Assembly: GCA_965200645.1 (NCBI GenBank)
Contig: CBDAUN010000002.1
Coordinates: forward strand, 459,833 to 523,832
Source of the DNA: CBDAUN01 sp965200645
GTDB taxonomy: Bacteria > Pseudomonadota > Gammaproteobacteria > Arenicellales > JAJDZL01
Direction: 5' to 3'
Length of the DNA: 64,000 nt
How positions within the stretch are numbered: position 1 is the stretch's first letter; each line of letters starts with the position of its first letter. The notes beneath the pieces were generated by a model. That model searched no databases. It was given only the letters and a program-made list of their open reading frames with translations, and was not told the origin of the DNA. Of the stretch, positions 1 through 9,342 are shown one piece after another. The translations under genes and the position numbers were made by a program.

Positions 1-411
1 GACCTGGCTGCTGCTGGTGTGATTACTGAAGCCGAATGTGAAGCCACTGCGTTCCCTCAGTTTTATAAGACTATCGAGGAATATCGACTGCCATTTGATG
101 ATCCGGACAGTGCAGTTAGTAAATCGGGGTTGGTGCTGGAAAAAATCTATACTGGAGTGACTGACTGTCCATATCGAACTGAATTCGACAGGCAAGGCGA
201 CCCGGTAGCTTTTGCTGATGCATACGTTCCAACATTACGGTCCTGGAGCGAAAACGTGTTCTTTAATGGCCTAGATTTTTCGCGTTCAGTGGAGGAACGA
301 CGATCAATCGTTGAGCAGTTCTATTCCAACTACAATTCATTGGTTCGCACAGAACCGAGCAACCACAGTATGGACTACGTTCACGTCTATATGGTGGCGC
401 GAAAACTTTAG
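1..411 (+). CDS. C-terminal part of a SABATH-like SAM-dependent methyltransferase (truncated by window edge)
   Basis: The reading frame is open to the first base of the window, so the gene starts upstream and only about the last 136 residues are present. The visible part has a short stretch resembling the SABATH carboxyl methyltransferase pattern (a Gly-Val-Ile-x-Glu-Ala-Glu segment, then FPQFYKTIEEY). A later segment, YVPTLRSWSEN, resembles the C-terminal helix of that family. SABATH enzymes methylate small carboxylic acids using S-adenosylmethionine. The SAM-binding N-terminal half is outside the window, so the assignment rests only on C-terminal resemblance recalled from the family. It converges with the amidase gene that follows, 19 bases away. 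Confidence 0.5.
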   Translation, partial: DLAAAGVITEAECEATAFPQFYKTIEEYRLPFDDPDSAVSKSGLVLEKIYTGVTDCPYRTEFDRQGDPVAFADAYVPTLRSWSENVFFNGLDFSRSVEERRSIVEQFYSNYNSLVRTEPSNHSMDYVHVYMVARKL

Positions 412-430
412 TCTGCTTCGGTTTGGGGAA

Positions 431-1849
431 CTATCGTGGGTCAATCGGCAATTGCTTGCTGATTCCGGTTAGTTCTTCAAATAGTGCTCCAGCCGCCAGC
501 AGATTAGATTCTCCTCTTGGTGGTCCAACCAATTGCACTCCTATAGGTAGTCCATCGAGAGTAAATCCTGCGGGCAGTGCCAGGACGGGACAACCTGTCA
601 GTGTAATTGCAAAGGTGATTGATAGCCACTCAAAGTACGATTCAAACTTGTGGCCCTGCACTTCTTCGACGTAACGTGTTTCAACATCAAAGGGTGGAAC
701 GATTGCACATGGGCAGATTAGAAGATCGAACTTTTCAAAAAACTTTACTACGGAATTGAGAATGCGTTTTCTAGTTCTTTCTGCCTTACCAATGTCATCG
801 GCAGTAAGCTTCAATCCTTGCTCAACATTCCACACCACATCCGGTTTCAGTTTTTCTCTGTGTTTTCTCAAATCAGGTCCCAAGTCGCAAGCAAAACTAG
901 CTGCCCGCAAAACATTGAAACAATCAATTGCACCGGCAAAACTAGGACAGTCACCATCTCCAACCTGTACACCTGCATCTTCAAATTTCATCACGGCTAC
1001 CGAGCAAATTCTTTCTACTTCAGGATCGACGACGGCAATACCAAGGTCAGAGGAGAACGCGACACGCTTAAGTGAAGGTGGGGATTTTACGGCTTGAGCG
1101 TATGGTACATTGGGGCTGCAGTAGCTTAGGGGGTCCTGAGGGTTAAAGCCAGACATGGCATCCAGAAATAAAGCTAGATCAGGGACATTTCTCGCTATCG
1201 GCCCTTGAACATGCAACGTATCGAACGGTTGACTTGCCGAGCGCGGAACTCTGCCTGGACTGGGTCGTAGTCCAACAACTGAATTGAAACTAGCCGGTGT
1301 ACGCAAGCTGCCCCCCAAGTCACTTCCAGTTCCCAGCCAAACTTCTCCTGAAGCGACTGATGCACACGCTCCACCTGAAGAACCCGCCACTGACTTTGAT
1401 AATTTCCAAGGATTGTACGTGCGACCAAATACTTGATTAAATGTACTTGCACCAGCACCGAACTCTGGGGTATTGGATTTTCCGACTACAATTCCACCGC
1501 ACTTTTCTATCTTCTCAACCAAAACATCAGACTTTGAAGGAATATAGTCTGCGTAGATGGGGGATCCGAACGTAGTTTTTATTCCCTTAGTTTCAACCAG
1601 GTCCTTTACTGAGATTGGCAGACCTCCCAACCAGCCGCGAGAATTTGGGTCGATTGGATGATCTGACTCCATCATCATCTTCGCAGCGGCTATTGCTTGT
1701 TCAATGCACAATGTCGGTAGTGCATTGAGTGACGGCTCTACTTGCTCAATTCGAGCAGCAGATATTTCAACGAGTTCTAAAGGTGTGACTTCACCTTTAC
1801 GGAGCAATTCGACGACTTCTGTAGCCGACAGTTTGGTTAGTTCGTGCAT
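431..1849 (-). CDS. Amidase (amidase-signature family)
   Basis: A 472-residue amidase-signature hydrolase, the usual length for the family (GatA-like fold). The Ser-cisSer-Lys triad is visible: Lys82 in PISVKD, the serine pair in AGSSGGA near residue 157, and the nucleophile Ser181 in GSDLGGSLRTPA. Such enzymes hydrolyse C-N amide bonds of diverse substrates; the sequence does not reveal the substrate. There is no signal peptide, so it is probably cytoplasmic. It is divergent from the M19 dipeptidase-family gene, sharing a 150-base intergenic region, and there are no gatB or gatC genes nearby, so a catabolic rather than tRNA-amidotransferase role is likely. Confidence 0.9.
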   Translation of the reverse strand: MHELTKLSATEVVELLRKGEVTPLELVEISAARIEQVEPSLNALPTLCIEQAIAAAKMMMESDHPIDPNSRGWLGGLPISVKDLVETKGIKTTFGSPIYADYIPSKSDVLVEKIEKCGGIVVGKSNTPEFGAGASTFNQVFGRTYNPWKLSKSVAGSSGGACASVASGEVWLGTGSDLGGSLRTPASFNSVVGLRPSPGRVPRSASQPFDTLHVQGPIARNVPDLALFLDAMSGFNPQDPLSYCSPNVPYAQAVKSPPSLKRVAFSSDLGIAVVDPEVERICSVAVMKFEDAGVQVGDGDCPSFAGAIDCFNVLRAASFACDLGPDLRKHREKLKPDVVWNVEQGLKLTADDIGKAERTRKRILNSVVKFFEKFDLLICPCAIVPPFDVETRYVEEVQGHKFESYFEWLSITFAITLTGCPVLALPAGFTLDGLPIGVQLVGPPRGESNLLAAGALFEELTGISKQLPIDPR

Positions 1850-2002
1850 AACATTAAAATCGATTTAGTCAACTATTTACAGTTAAGCGAGACTCGCATA
1901 TAAAATTCGATTCAAGAAAGGAATAATGGTGGAATTGTATATCACGCATATTTTATGCTTGATTGAATTCGAAATCTTAAATTGCACGATGAGGTAACTA
2001 CT

Positions 2003-3007
2003 ATGCATGGAGCCCAATCTCTCGGTGGTCGATTTCCGGTAATCGATGCACTTCAGTCGTCCAATTGGAATCGAAAACAATTCGAACAGCTGGTAGAGGC
2101 TGGGGTTGATGCCGTACACGTTACACTTGCATATTGGGAAGATTGCCGTCAAACTCTGCAACACATTGGGCGTTGGAATCGCTGGCTTAAGGATCACGGT
2201 GATTTAATTTTACTTGTCCGTACTGCCGCAGACATAGCCAAAGCCTTTCAATCCAAACGCACTGGGATCATTTTCGGATTTCAAAACTGTTCGCCGATAG
2301 AAGATGACCTGTCATTGGTAGAGATCTACTACGAACTGGGCGTGCGCATCATGCAGATTACCTATAACAACTACAGTTTACTAGGCGCAGGTTGCTACGA
2401 ATCCAATGATGCCGGCGTTACCAAGTTTGGACGAAACGTCATTCGTGAAATGAATCGCTTAGGGATGATCATTGACTTATCTCATACATCTGAGAGAACC
2501 AGCTTAGAGACCATCTCTATATCTGAGCGACCTGTTGCTATCACTCATGCAAACCCACTGAGTTTCCATTCTTCGGTTCGCAACAAGTCCGATGAAGTCT
2601 TGAAACTTCTTGCCGATAACGGCGGGATGCTCGGATTTAGTCTTTATCCCTTGCATCTTAACAATGGGTCAAACTGTACATTGGAATCGTTTTGTCAAAT
2701 GGTAGTTGAAACTAGCGAAATGATTGGCATCGATCATATTGGTATAGGCTCGGATTTATGCTTGGACTGGGGCTCCGATAAACTTGAATATATGAGAAGC
2801 GGTCGTTGGACATTTGAACCGGATCCGGGTGAATCCAAGTCACCCAAATCTGGATGGCCGGATTACCCTTCTTGGTATCAGGACTCGCGCGATTTATTCA
2901 ATGTAGCGCAGGGGCTGGAATCAGCCGGATTTTCAGATGATGAAGTCGGAAAAATTCTTGGTCGAAATTGGTTTCATTTTTTCGAGCAGGGATTTGTATC
3001 CAGTTAA
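2003..3007 (+). CDS. Peptidase M19 (renal dipeptidase) family protein with altered metal site
   Basis: A protein of about 334 residues in the M19 membrane dipeptidase family. ATG at 2003 is preferred over an upstream TTG at 1982 because GAGGT sits at a good distance before it. Two of the expected zinc ligands are present: His161 in DLSHTS and His182 in ITHANP. The N-terminal His-x-Asp pair reads VID (only Asp15 kept), and the bridging glutamate position reads FGFQN (Gln94). M19 enzymes normally bind two zinc ions and cleave dipeptides. This subfamily with the FQN signature may bind metal differently or act on another substrate. It heads a same-strand run with two uncharacterised genes. Confidence 0.8.
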   Translation: MHGAQSLGGRFPVIDALQSSNWNRKQFEQLVEAGVDAVHVTLAYWEDCRQTLQHIGRWNRWLKDHGDLILLVRTAADIAKAFQSKRTGIIFGFQNCSPIEDDLSLVEIYYELGVRIMQITYNNYSLLGAGCYESNDAGVTKFGRNVIREMNRLGMIIDLSHTSERTSLETISISERPVAITHANPLSFHSSVRNKSDEVLKLLADNGGMLGFSLYPLHLNNGSNCTLESFCQMVVETSEMIGIDHIGIGSDLCLDWGSDKLEYMRSGRWTFEPDPGESKSPKSGWPDYPSWYQDSRDLFNVAQGLESAGFSDDEVGKILGRNWFHFFEQGFVSS

Positions 3008-3040
3008 TTAGTTTCATCTAGGACGCTGAATTTCCACATA

Positions 3041-4717
3041 ATGGAATTACGTGCACCATCCACTGTGATGAAGTTAGAACGGTTGGGTTCATTCCACCCG
3101 ACTCGAATCAGTTTTACCCGAACGCTGATTCGTCGAATGCATTTGGAAAAGTGGAATATTTCCCTGCAACACAGTTTGCTGGATAACAGTGGTTTTGGTC
3201 ATCGTGTCTATCGAATTGAAACCCCATCAGGAATTTTGAGTTTCATTGCATTTTCTAACCACTTGGATGCTGCAGATCGTACTGACCGAGTCATTGCTGA
3301 AAAATGGGATACCTGCTTCACTTTGCACAATGGTGAAGCCACCATGGATGATGTTGAACGTCTGCGCGTTGAACTGCCAAAGCAGGAAGCTGGGCGCATG
3401 AGTGCTAAGGAAATCGTGATGAGTCGAGCGAACAAAAGTGTTCGCTTGTTTCAGTCTGTGGTTGACAGCTTGGCAAGCGGAACGCAACCGGATGTCGCAA
3501 ATTTAGTAAAAATTGGTTATTTATTTCGAACTACGGCAGTCTACGGAAATGGAAAGTTTGGATGTATGGACTACGACTGGGTCAAGAAGTTGACTCCGTT
3601 TGGGTTGCCATTTCAGGCTGAGATGCTGACAGTTTATATGGCTCGGCATTTTGGATTTGACCTTATTCAGCATGTAGCAAAGGTACAGTCCAATGGCAAG
3701 GCAGTTGAGTTTGATAGAAACCTTAGACGGGCGCTAGGGGTTGGCAATGCAACAGGGCTTGGTATGGCTCCTTTTTTGGTCAGTCATCCGCAACTTATTC
3801 ATCAGTGGATCATGTTACGAGAAGTTGCCATTCAGCGAGTACGGTCAATTGATCGTGCAGACGAAAAAAACTTATACGGTTATATGAGGTTACTTAAGCG
3901 AATCGAAGCTCACATTGACCAATGGACTACCGAAGATGAAGTACAAAGGCAGAGAAATTCCGTATTAAAAATGGAAATTGATCAACTTCGTAAGAAGGGA
4001 ATCGATTGGCTTCAGTGTGAATTTCCGTGGGAGACTTTTGCCAATTGGATAGCTGATAACACAAGTTTAGAGTGTATCGAACTGGCCAATAGTATTATGC
4101 TGGAACTACACCCTGAGTTGGTTAACGAATTGGAGCAGCACATGAGCATAGAGGAGTTACAGCTTTATTCTCCTCATATGTCATTGCAGGAATTGAAGTC
4201 TCTGATTGAACAAAACTATGGCTGGGCGATCAAAGAAAATTACAACAACAAAGATTCGCAACATTATTTCTGGTACGTTTCAGAAGAAAAAGAAGAGCCT
4301 CGACGAGGGAAAAGATACACTGAGCCGGGTAAAGAGTTGGAATTAAGGATTGGCATAGCTAAAGAAGCAGCGAGTCTTTACTGCTGCTTAAGTCAATACC
4401 CTAAGACTAGCCAGGATCAAACGGTAGCAAGTTTTCTTCATGGTCACCCCGAGCATCGATTCATAGTGGCTCGAATTCAGACTCTAAAGGATTCTCCTTA
4501 TGGCGAGATTCGAGATAACTTGCTTGCCAAAGATTGCCGTCCTATCGATTTGCTCAGATGCAAATTAGCACTGTTTGGTGCTACAAGATTCGACCCAAAG
4601 TCTGATCTATGGACCAGAATTACGTTGTTTCAGGGTGCTCCTTTAGCTGACGAGTTGACTAGTTCCGAAGCCGATGATTGGGCATTTCCGTCTCTTTCGG
4701 CTACTAATTTGGAGTAG
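3041..4717 (+). CDS. Uncharacterised conserved protein, 558 aa
   Basis: I do not recognise a named family. The protein is largely polar, without signal peptide or clear membrane segments, so probably cytoplasmic. It has many charged helical stretches, including an acidic/basic region around residues 410-440. An internal ATG at 3068 is a possible alternative start; neither has a clear Shine-Dalgarno sequence. The gene lies 33 bases after the M19 gene and 5 bases before a DUF3726 gene, so the three are probably one transcript. The compact layout suggests a shared function, which the sequence does not disclose. Confidence 0.75.
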   Translation: MELRAPSTVMKLERLGSFHPTRISFTRTLIRRMHLEKWNISLQHSLLDNSGFGHRVYRIETPSGILSFIAFSNHLDAADRTDRVIAEKWDTCFTLHNGEATMDDVERLRVELPKQEAGRMSAKEIVMSRANKSVRLFQSVVDSLASGTQPDVANLVKIGYLFRTTAVYGNGKFGCMDYDWVKKLTPFGLPFQAEMLTVYMARHFGFDLIQHVAKVQSNGKAVEFDRNLRRALGVGNATGLGMAPFLVSHPQLIHQWIMLREVAIQRVRSIDRADEKNLYGYMRLLKRIEAHIDQWTTEDEVQRQRNSVLKMEIDQLRKKGIDWLQCEFPWETFANWIADNTSLECIELANSIMLELHPELVNELEQHMSIEELQLYSPHMSLQELKSLIEQNYGWAIKENYNNKDSQHYFWYVSEEKEEPRRGKRYTEPGKELELRIGIAKEAASLYCCLSQYPKTSQDQTVASFLHGHPEHRFIVARIQTLKDSPYGEIRDNLLAKDCRPIDLLRCKLALFGATRFDPKSDLWTRITLFQGAPLADELTSSEADDWAFPSLSATNLE

Positions 4718-4722
4718 TCCAA

Positions 4723-5472
4723 TTGCATTCCGATTCTCAAGAATTGGTGCACCTTTCGGAAGCCGAAGTTTATCGAGCCTGCCAAAGAGCATTTTTTGCC
4801 TTGGGTTTCCCAGCTGGGTTTGATGAAGATGCTGGAATTGGTGTTGCTTGGCTATCATCCTTAAATCTAGGAGGGCTGGAACACTTATCCAGAGCAATTC
4901 CGTCACTTCGCAAGCACCCGTACTATCACATTAGCAAGGCATACGATGAAGCCGGAAAGTTGCTCATCGATTCGCACGCAGACTCCGGATTTTTCAGCTC
5001 TGTTGAAGCCATTGATTTGCTGTGCACGGAAGCATCAGACATCAACCTGCCTTATTGTGAATCTCGCATTGAAAATTTTAGTTATCCTCAATTGTTGATT
5101 GCTGTTGCAGTCAATCGTTCTATACTGGGTTACTGCTTTGCAATCAGTTTCGATTCAATTCAAATCATTGTGGGAAAGCAACACATACTGTCCAATTACT
5201 CAATTGATGATCTAGGACAGGTTTTTGAAAACATTGATGTTGAAATCAGGTGCTCTTTCGGAGAGTTTGAATCATTCCAATATGATGCATGCAAAGATTA
5301 TTTGACAGAACTTCAAACAGAATCCTACAAAAAGGATGTAATGAAGTATCGCATTTGTGTGGATGCCAAAGTATGGCATGCAATCAAATTAGTTGCAGCA
5401 GAGTCTTTTGTTCCGGCAACTGAAGTGTCACGAACAACGGGTGCAGGCGCTCAAATTGATGACAACGAGTAA
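4723..5472 (+). CDS. DUF3726 family protein
   Basis: A 249-residue protein starting with TTG five bases after the preceding stop, which implies translational coupling. The N-terminal segment (LSEAEVYRACQRAFFALG, then a Gly-rich Asp-Glu-Asp-Ala stretch) and the C-terminal VPATEVSRTTGAGA followed by an acidic end resemble the DUF3726 family as I recall it. DUF3726 has no established biochemical function. The gene ends 3 bases before the end of the convergent GMC oxidoreductase gene. Function is unknown; co-occurrence with the M19-like and 558-residue proteins is the only lead. Confidence 0.7.
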   Translation: MHSDSQELVHLSEAEVYRACQRAFFALGFPAGFDEDAGIGVAWLSSLNLGGLEHLSRAIPSLRKHPYYHISKAYDEAGKLLIDSHADSGFFSSVEAIDLLCTEASDINLPYCESRIENFSYPQLLIAVAVNRSILGYCFAISFDSIQIIVGKQHILSNYSIDDLGQVFENIDVEIRCSFGEFESFQYDACKDYLTELQTESYKKDVMKYRICVDAKVWHAIKLVAAESFVPATEVSRTTGAGAQIDDNE

Positions 5473-5475
5473 TTT

Positions 5476-7080
5476 TTAATCGCTTGATTTAATCATGTCA
5501 GCGGCTTTTTCAGCGACTGCAATGACCGGGGCGTTGGTATTTCCGGAAGGTATCGTCGGCATAATTGACGCATCAACAATTCGAAGTCCAGATACTCCAT
5601 GAACCTGTAGACGGTCATTGACGACCGCTGTCGAATCGGATTCTGGACCCATTTTGCAGGTCCCAACAGGATGGTAAATCGTTTCGCCAATCGAACGTGC
5701 ACTGTCCAACAGTTCCTCGTCCGATTGCACTTGGCTGCCAGGGATTTTTTCTTCAATAATGAATTTGCTCATAGCCTTGCTGGTTGCAATCATTCGTGAA
5801 ATCTTCATTCCCTTAACTGCCACAACTTGATCGACAGGGGAACTAAGGTAATTGGGAACTATGGATGGGTAAATCGTTGGATCCGTTGATTGCAGTTTAA
5901 CCGACCCACGGCTTTGTGGACGCAACTGGGTAACTGAAGAGGTAATTCCCGGGAAGTCGTGCACGCCTTCGCCCGGACTGTCGGAACTCAATGGTTGGAA
6001 GTGGAATTGAATATCAGGTCGATCCAGGTCTTCTGAGGTTCGTGCAAATACTCCAACTTGGCTGGCGGCCATAGACATTGGACCCGAACGAAATAGGACA
6101 TACCTCATTCCGATAAGCATTCTTCGAAATACATTACCGATTTCGTTGTTCAAAGTTGGAACGCTGCAACGATAGACAGCTCGAATTTGCAGGTGATCGT
6201 GGAGATTTTCACCTACACCAGGCAGATGTTTAACAACCGGAATCAAAAAATCATTGAGGATCTTGCCATTTCCGATCCCGGAAAGCATCAGCAAGTGGGG
6301 AGAATTGAGCGCACCCGCACTTAGAATGACTTCCTTGTTTGCGGTTACGATGTGAGTTAGATTGCCCTGTTTAAATTCGACGCCGGTGGCACGCACGCCT
6401 TCAAAACATATTCGTTGGGTAAACGCATTGGTGAGTACATTCAAGTTTGGTCTGGACTTTGCCGGACGTAGATAGCCGACGGCCGTACTGCACCGAAAGC
6501 CACTCCGGGCTGTTAGCTGGTAGTAGCCTGCACCTTCCTGAGTCGCCCCATTGAAGTCGTTGTTGGCAGGTATCCCAATCTCACCAGCACCTTCAATAAA
6601 AGCATCGCATATTTGGCGCTTAATTCGTATGTCAGAGACTTTGAGACCACCGCCTACTCCATGAAATTCATTGGTCCCACGCTGCTGATCTTCACTTTTG
6701 ATAAAGTAGGGTAAAACATCCTTATAAGACCATCCGGAATTCCCGAGACTTTCCCAGTGGTTGTAGTCTTCCTCTTGACCCCGAATGTAAATCAGTCCAT
6801 TGATTGAACTTGAACCACCCAGCACCTTTCCTCGAGGCCAGCTTATGTTTCTGCCATTTAGACCAGGATCCGATTCAGTTTTGTAGCACCAATCTGTTTT
6901 AGGATTGTGCATGGTTTTGAAGTAACCAACTGGAATATGAATCCAAGGATTTAGATCCTTTGAACCTGCTTCTAACAGAAGTATGGTCGAGTTAGGATCC
7001 TCTGACAATCGGTTAGCAACAACACATCCGGCAGAACCGGCACCGACAATGATGTAGTCATAAGAATTGGTGAATTTCAC
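5476..7080 (-). CDS. GMC-family FAD-dependent oxidoreductase (choline dehydrogenase-like)
   Basis: A 534-residue glucose-methanol-choline oxidoreductase. The FAD-binding motif VGAGSAG is at residues 12-18, followed by a Glu-Ala-Gly at the end of the second strand. The GMC signature WPRGKVLGGSSSINGL is near residue 80. The catalytic His appears in YHPVGTCKMG, with the Asn partner in GNTNAPVI near the C-terminus. These enzymes oxidise alcohols to aldehydes or ketones through FAD. Choline dehydrogenase is one member, but paralogues act on many alcohols, so the substrate is open. There is no betaine aldehyde dehydrogenase beside it. It is divergent from the TauD-like gene. Confidence 0.9.
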   Translation of the reverse strand: MKFTNSYDYIIVGAGSAGCVVANRLSEDPNSTILLLEAGSKDLNPWIHIPVGYFKTMHNPKTDWCYKTESDPGLNGRNISWPRGKVLGGSSSINGLIYIRGQEEDYNHWESLGNSGWSYKDVLPYFIKSEDQQRGTNEFHGVGGGLKVSDIRIKRQICDAFIEGAGEIGIPANNDFNGATQEGAGYYQLTARSGFRCSTAVGYLRPAKSRPNLNVLTNAFTQRICFEGVRATGVEFKQGNLTHIVTANKEVILSAGALNSPHLLMLSGIGNGKILNDFLIPVVKHLPGVGENLHDHLQIRAVYRCSVPTLNNEIGNVFRRMLIGMRYVLFRSGPMSMAASQVGVFARTSEDLDRPDIQFHFQPLSSDSPGEGVHDFPGITSSVTQLRPQSRGSVKLQSTDPTIYPSIVPNYLSSPVDQVVAVKGMKISRMIATSKAMSKFIIEEKIPGSQVQSDEELLDSARSIGETIYHPVGTCKMGPESDSTAVVNDRLQVHGVSGLRIVDASIMPTIPSGNTNAPVIAVAEKAADMIKSSD

Positions 7081-7455
7081 GTTTACGCAGGTCAGTTAGA
7101 AAATTAATTTTATTTTGAGGGAGAATTGTAGTTTATTGCGTTTAAATCAATCCAAAGTTTTGGTTTGCCAAGACTGTTAGATGCAACAATTGGGATTCAT
7201 CATGTACGCAACGTAGTTGGCTATTTGTCATTTTCCTGAATAGGGTAATCGCGTGTTGGTAGATGTAGTGGCTTGAAGTCTTGTAAAGTCAGGAGATTGG
7301 ATTTTACGTTGAAGGCACAGGTGAAGTAGAATTGTAAGAAAATCGACTTCAATGTTCGAAAGTATAGAACTTGATTGGAGTTGCAGAAAATCTATATTTT
7401 TAAGAAATATTTCGGTAGCTACTCAAGAAACTCAAGTATTTGATTAGGTGACCTC
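7081..7455. other. Divergent intergenic region between GMC oxidoreductase and TauD-like dioxygenase
   Basis: This 375-base AT-rich stretch holds the promoters of both divergent genes. No long inverted repeat, RNA gene or relic coding sequence was recognised. A possible ribosome binding site (TAGGTGA) lies just before the ATG at 7456. Confidence 0.5.
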
Positions 7456-8370
7456 ATGAAATGGCAAAGACCCAAAGTGATTCCCGGGATAGGACTGAAC
7501 TCAAGTCAACGAGAATACAATCACATCGACGTTAGGCCTTACGGGGGTGCATGTGGTGCTGAAATTTTTAATGTCGATCTGTCGAAGGGAGTTTCAGCTG
7601 AAGCAATGTCTGAAATTAAGCTAGCCTATCTTGACCACATGGTCATATTCTTACGAGACCAGATCATAGAGCCGGATAGTCTGAAGGAGTTTGGTAAGAA
7701 TTTCGGAACCTTTCATATTCATCCTTTCGTCGGAAGTCTTGAAAACCATCCCGAAATTATGCTGGTAATCAAAAATCCGGAAGATAAGTATAACTTTTCA
7801 GGTAACTGGCACAGTGATGTAACTTTCGAGGAAATGCCACCAATGGGTTCTATCCTTTGTGGCATGGAAGTGCCGAACTACGGTGGGAATACTTTATTCG
7901 CAAATCAGTACTTGGCTTACGATATGCTGTCTGATACCTACAAGGAAATGTTAAGCGGCTTGAATGCAATTCACAGCGCTGAAAATGTTTATGGACAGGA
8001 TGGCGAATACACCTCAGCGGACTACAAGGATAAGCACTCTGGTACTCCCATTGAATCAGATGAAAGAGCGGAAGTTCGGCAAGTTCATCCGATAATCAGA
8101 ACTCATCCGGAGACTGGACGTAAGGCATTGTATGTCAATGAGCCCTTCACTGTGGGGATAGAGGGTATGACGGCAGAGGAATCAGAACCAATTCTGAGGT
8201 ATCTTGTAAAGCACGCTGTGCAACCGGACATTTGTTGCAATTTTCGCTGGCAACAGGGTTCAGTTGCTTTTTGGGACAATCGTTGCCTGCAGCATTACGC
8301 TCTAAACGACTATCCGGGTAAGCGTCGCATCATGTGGAGATTGACCATTAACGGTGATAAACCGGTATAG
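7456..8370 (+). CDS. TauD/TfdA-family 2-oxoglutarate-dependent dioxygenase
   Basis: A 304-residue Fe(II)/2-oxoglutarate dioxygenase. The 2-His-1-carboxylate triad is visible: His119 and Asp121 in NWHSDVTF and the distal His280 in RCLQHYALNDY. The conserved arginines that bind the 2-oxoglutarate carboxylate follow in KRRIMWRLT. Family members hydroxylate taurine, alkylsulfonates, sulfate esters, 2,4-D or betaine-type compounds. The substrate here is not evident. It is monocistronic, upstream of a bidirectional-looking hairpin, and convergent with a PotBCD-like transporter operon whose substrate may or may not be the same. Confidence 0.9.
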   Translation: MKWQRPKVIPGIGLNSSQREYNHIDVRPYGGACGAEIFNVDLSKGVSAEAMSEIKLAYLDHMVIFLRDQIIEPDSLKEFGKNFGTFHIHPFVGSLENHPEIMLVIKNPEDKYNFSGNWHSDVTFEEMPPMGSILCGMEVPNYGGNTLFANQYLAYDMLSDTYKEMLSGLNAIHSAENVYGQDGEYTSADYKDKHSGTPIESDERAEVRQVHPIIRTHPETGRKALYVNEPFTVGIEGMTAEESEPILRYLVKHAVQPDICCNFRWQQGSVAFWDNRCLQHYALNDYPGKRRIMWRLTINGDKPV

Positions 8371-8396
8371 AATCCACACTCCTTCTGAAACATAGA

Positions 8397-8422
8397 AAAC
8401 CACAGGGGAGTCCCTGCGGTTT
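8397..8422. terminator. Bidirectional hairpin between convergent genes
   Basis: AAACCACAGGG and CCCTGCGGTTT form an 11-base stem with one mismatch around GAGT. It lies between the end of the TauD-like gene and the end of the ABC permease gene. On the minus strand the stem is followed by a T-rich tract, so it probably terminates the transporter operon and perhaps both. Confidence 0.65.
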
Positions 8423-8478
8423 CGTGTCAAACTCGTTTTTAATAATCACAGGTCAGGCGACCTGTCAAATATACCAAC

Positions 8479-9342
8479 CTAGGTGGGTCTAATTCCCCGC
8501 AGTCGTTCTGTTCTTCGTCTCAACAATTCAACAGTTGTTAGAAGTGCAACAGAAATTAAAACTAACAACGTAGCTACTGCGAGAATAGTCGGACTAATGT
8601 TTTCACGAATTCCAGAAAACATCTGCCACGGAATTGTTCGTTGTTCATAACTGCCAACAAACAATATTACGACAACCTCATCAAAGGAAGTGATGAAAGC
8701 GAATAGCGCTCCCGAAATAACACCGGGTAGAATCAGTGGCACAATTACTTTAAAAAATATGGTTGTTCCATGTGCACCCATGCTTGCTGCTGCTCGAATT
8801 AAACTGCGGTCGAATCCAACCAAAGTTGCGGTAACAGTTATCACCACGAAAGGTGTTCCGAGTGCGGCATGAGCGAGAATAACTCCAATGTACGTCCCTT
8901 GTAGATGAACTCTCGAGAAAAAGAAAAACATGCCACAGGCGGAAATGATCAATGGGACAATCATGGGTGAAATCATGATTGCCATCAACATTGTTCGGTA
9001 GGGAACGTGTCGCTGACTGAGTCCAAGAGCAGCGATTGTTCCCAACGTAGTGGCAATCAAAGTTGAGAAGAACGCGATAATAAAACTGTTATTTACCGCA
9101 CCTTGCCAATTCACATTTGTGAAGAAGTCTTCGTACCACTTTAGTGAGTATCCAGCTGGGTCAAAAGACAGCATCTCAGGAGTGAAGGTAAAGAATGGCA
9201 CCGCGTTGAATGACAGCGGAATAATGACGAGGATCGGAAAAATCAAAAATAAAAATATCAGTCCGCAGATCGTGCGAAAAGCATAGTGCCAGATCTTTTC
9301 AGTTAGCGACAAATATGGTGGAAACTTACTCATATCACCCAA
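8479..9342 (-). CDS. PotC-like ABC transporter permease
   Basis: A 287-residue inner-membrane permease of the MalFG/PotC type with about six hydrophobic segments. The cytoplasmic EAA-type loop appears as AAASMGAHGTTIFFKVIVP around residue 180. It would pair with the PotB-like permease just upstream, whose end overlaps this start by 8 bases, so the two are translationally coupled. Together with the upstream binding protein this makes a polyamine/opine/spermidine-type importer. No ATPase gene is adjacent. Substrate is inferred only from family resemblance. Confidence 0.88.
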   Translation of the reverse strand: MGDMSKFPPYLSLTEKIWHYAFRTICGLIFLFLIFPILVIIPLSFNAVPFFTFTPEMLSFDPAGYSLKWYEDFFTNVNWQGAVNNSFIIAFFSTLIATTLGTIAALGLSQRHVPYRTMLMAIMISPMIVPLIISACGMFFFFSRVHLQGTYIGVILAHAALGTPFVVITVTATLVGFDRSLIRAAASMGAHGTTIFFKVIVPLILPGVISGALFAFITSFDEVVVILFVGSYEQRTIPWQMFSGIRENISPTILAVATLLVLISVALLTTVELLRRRTERLRGIRPT

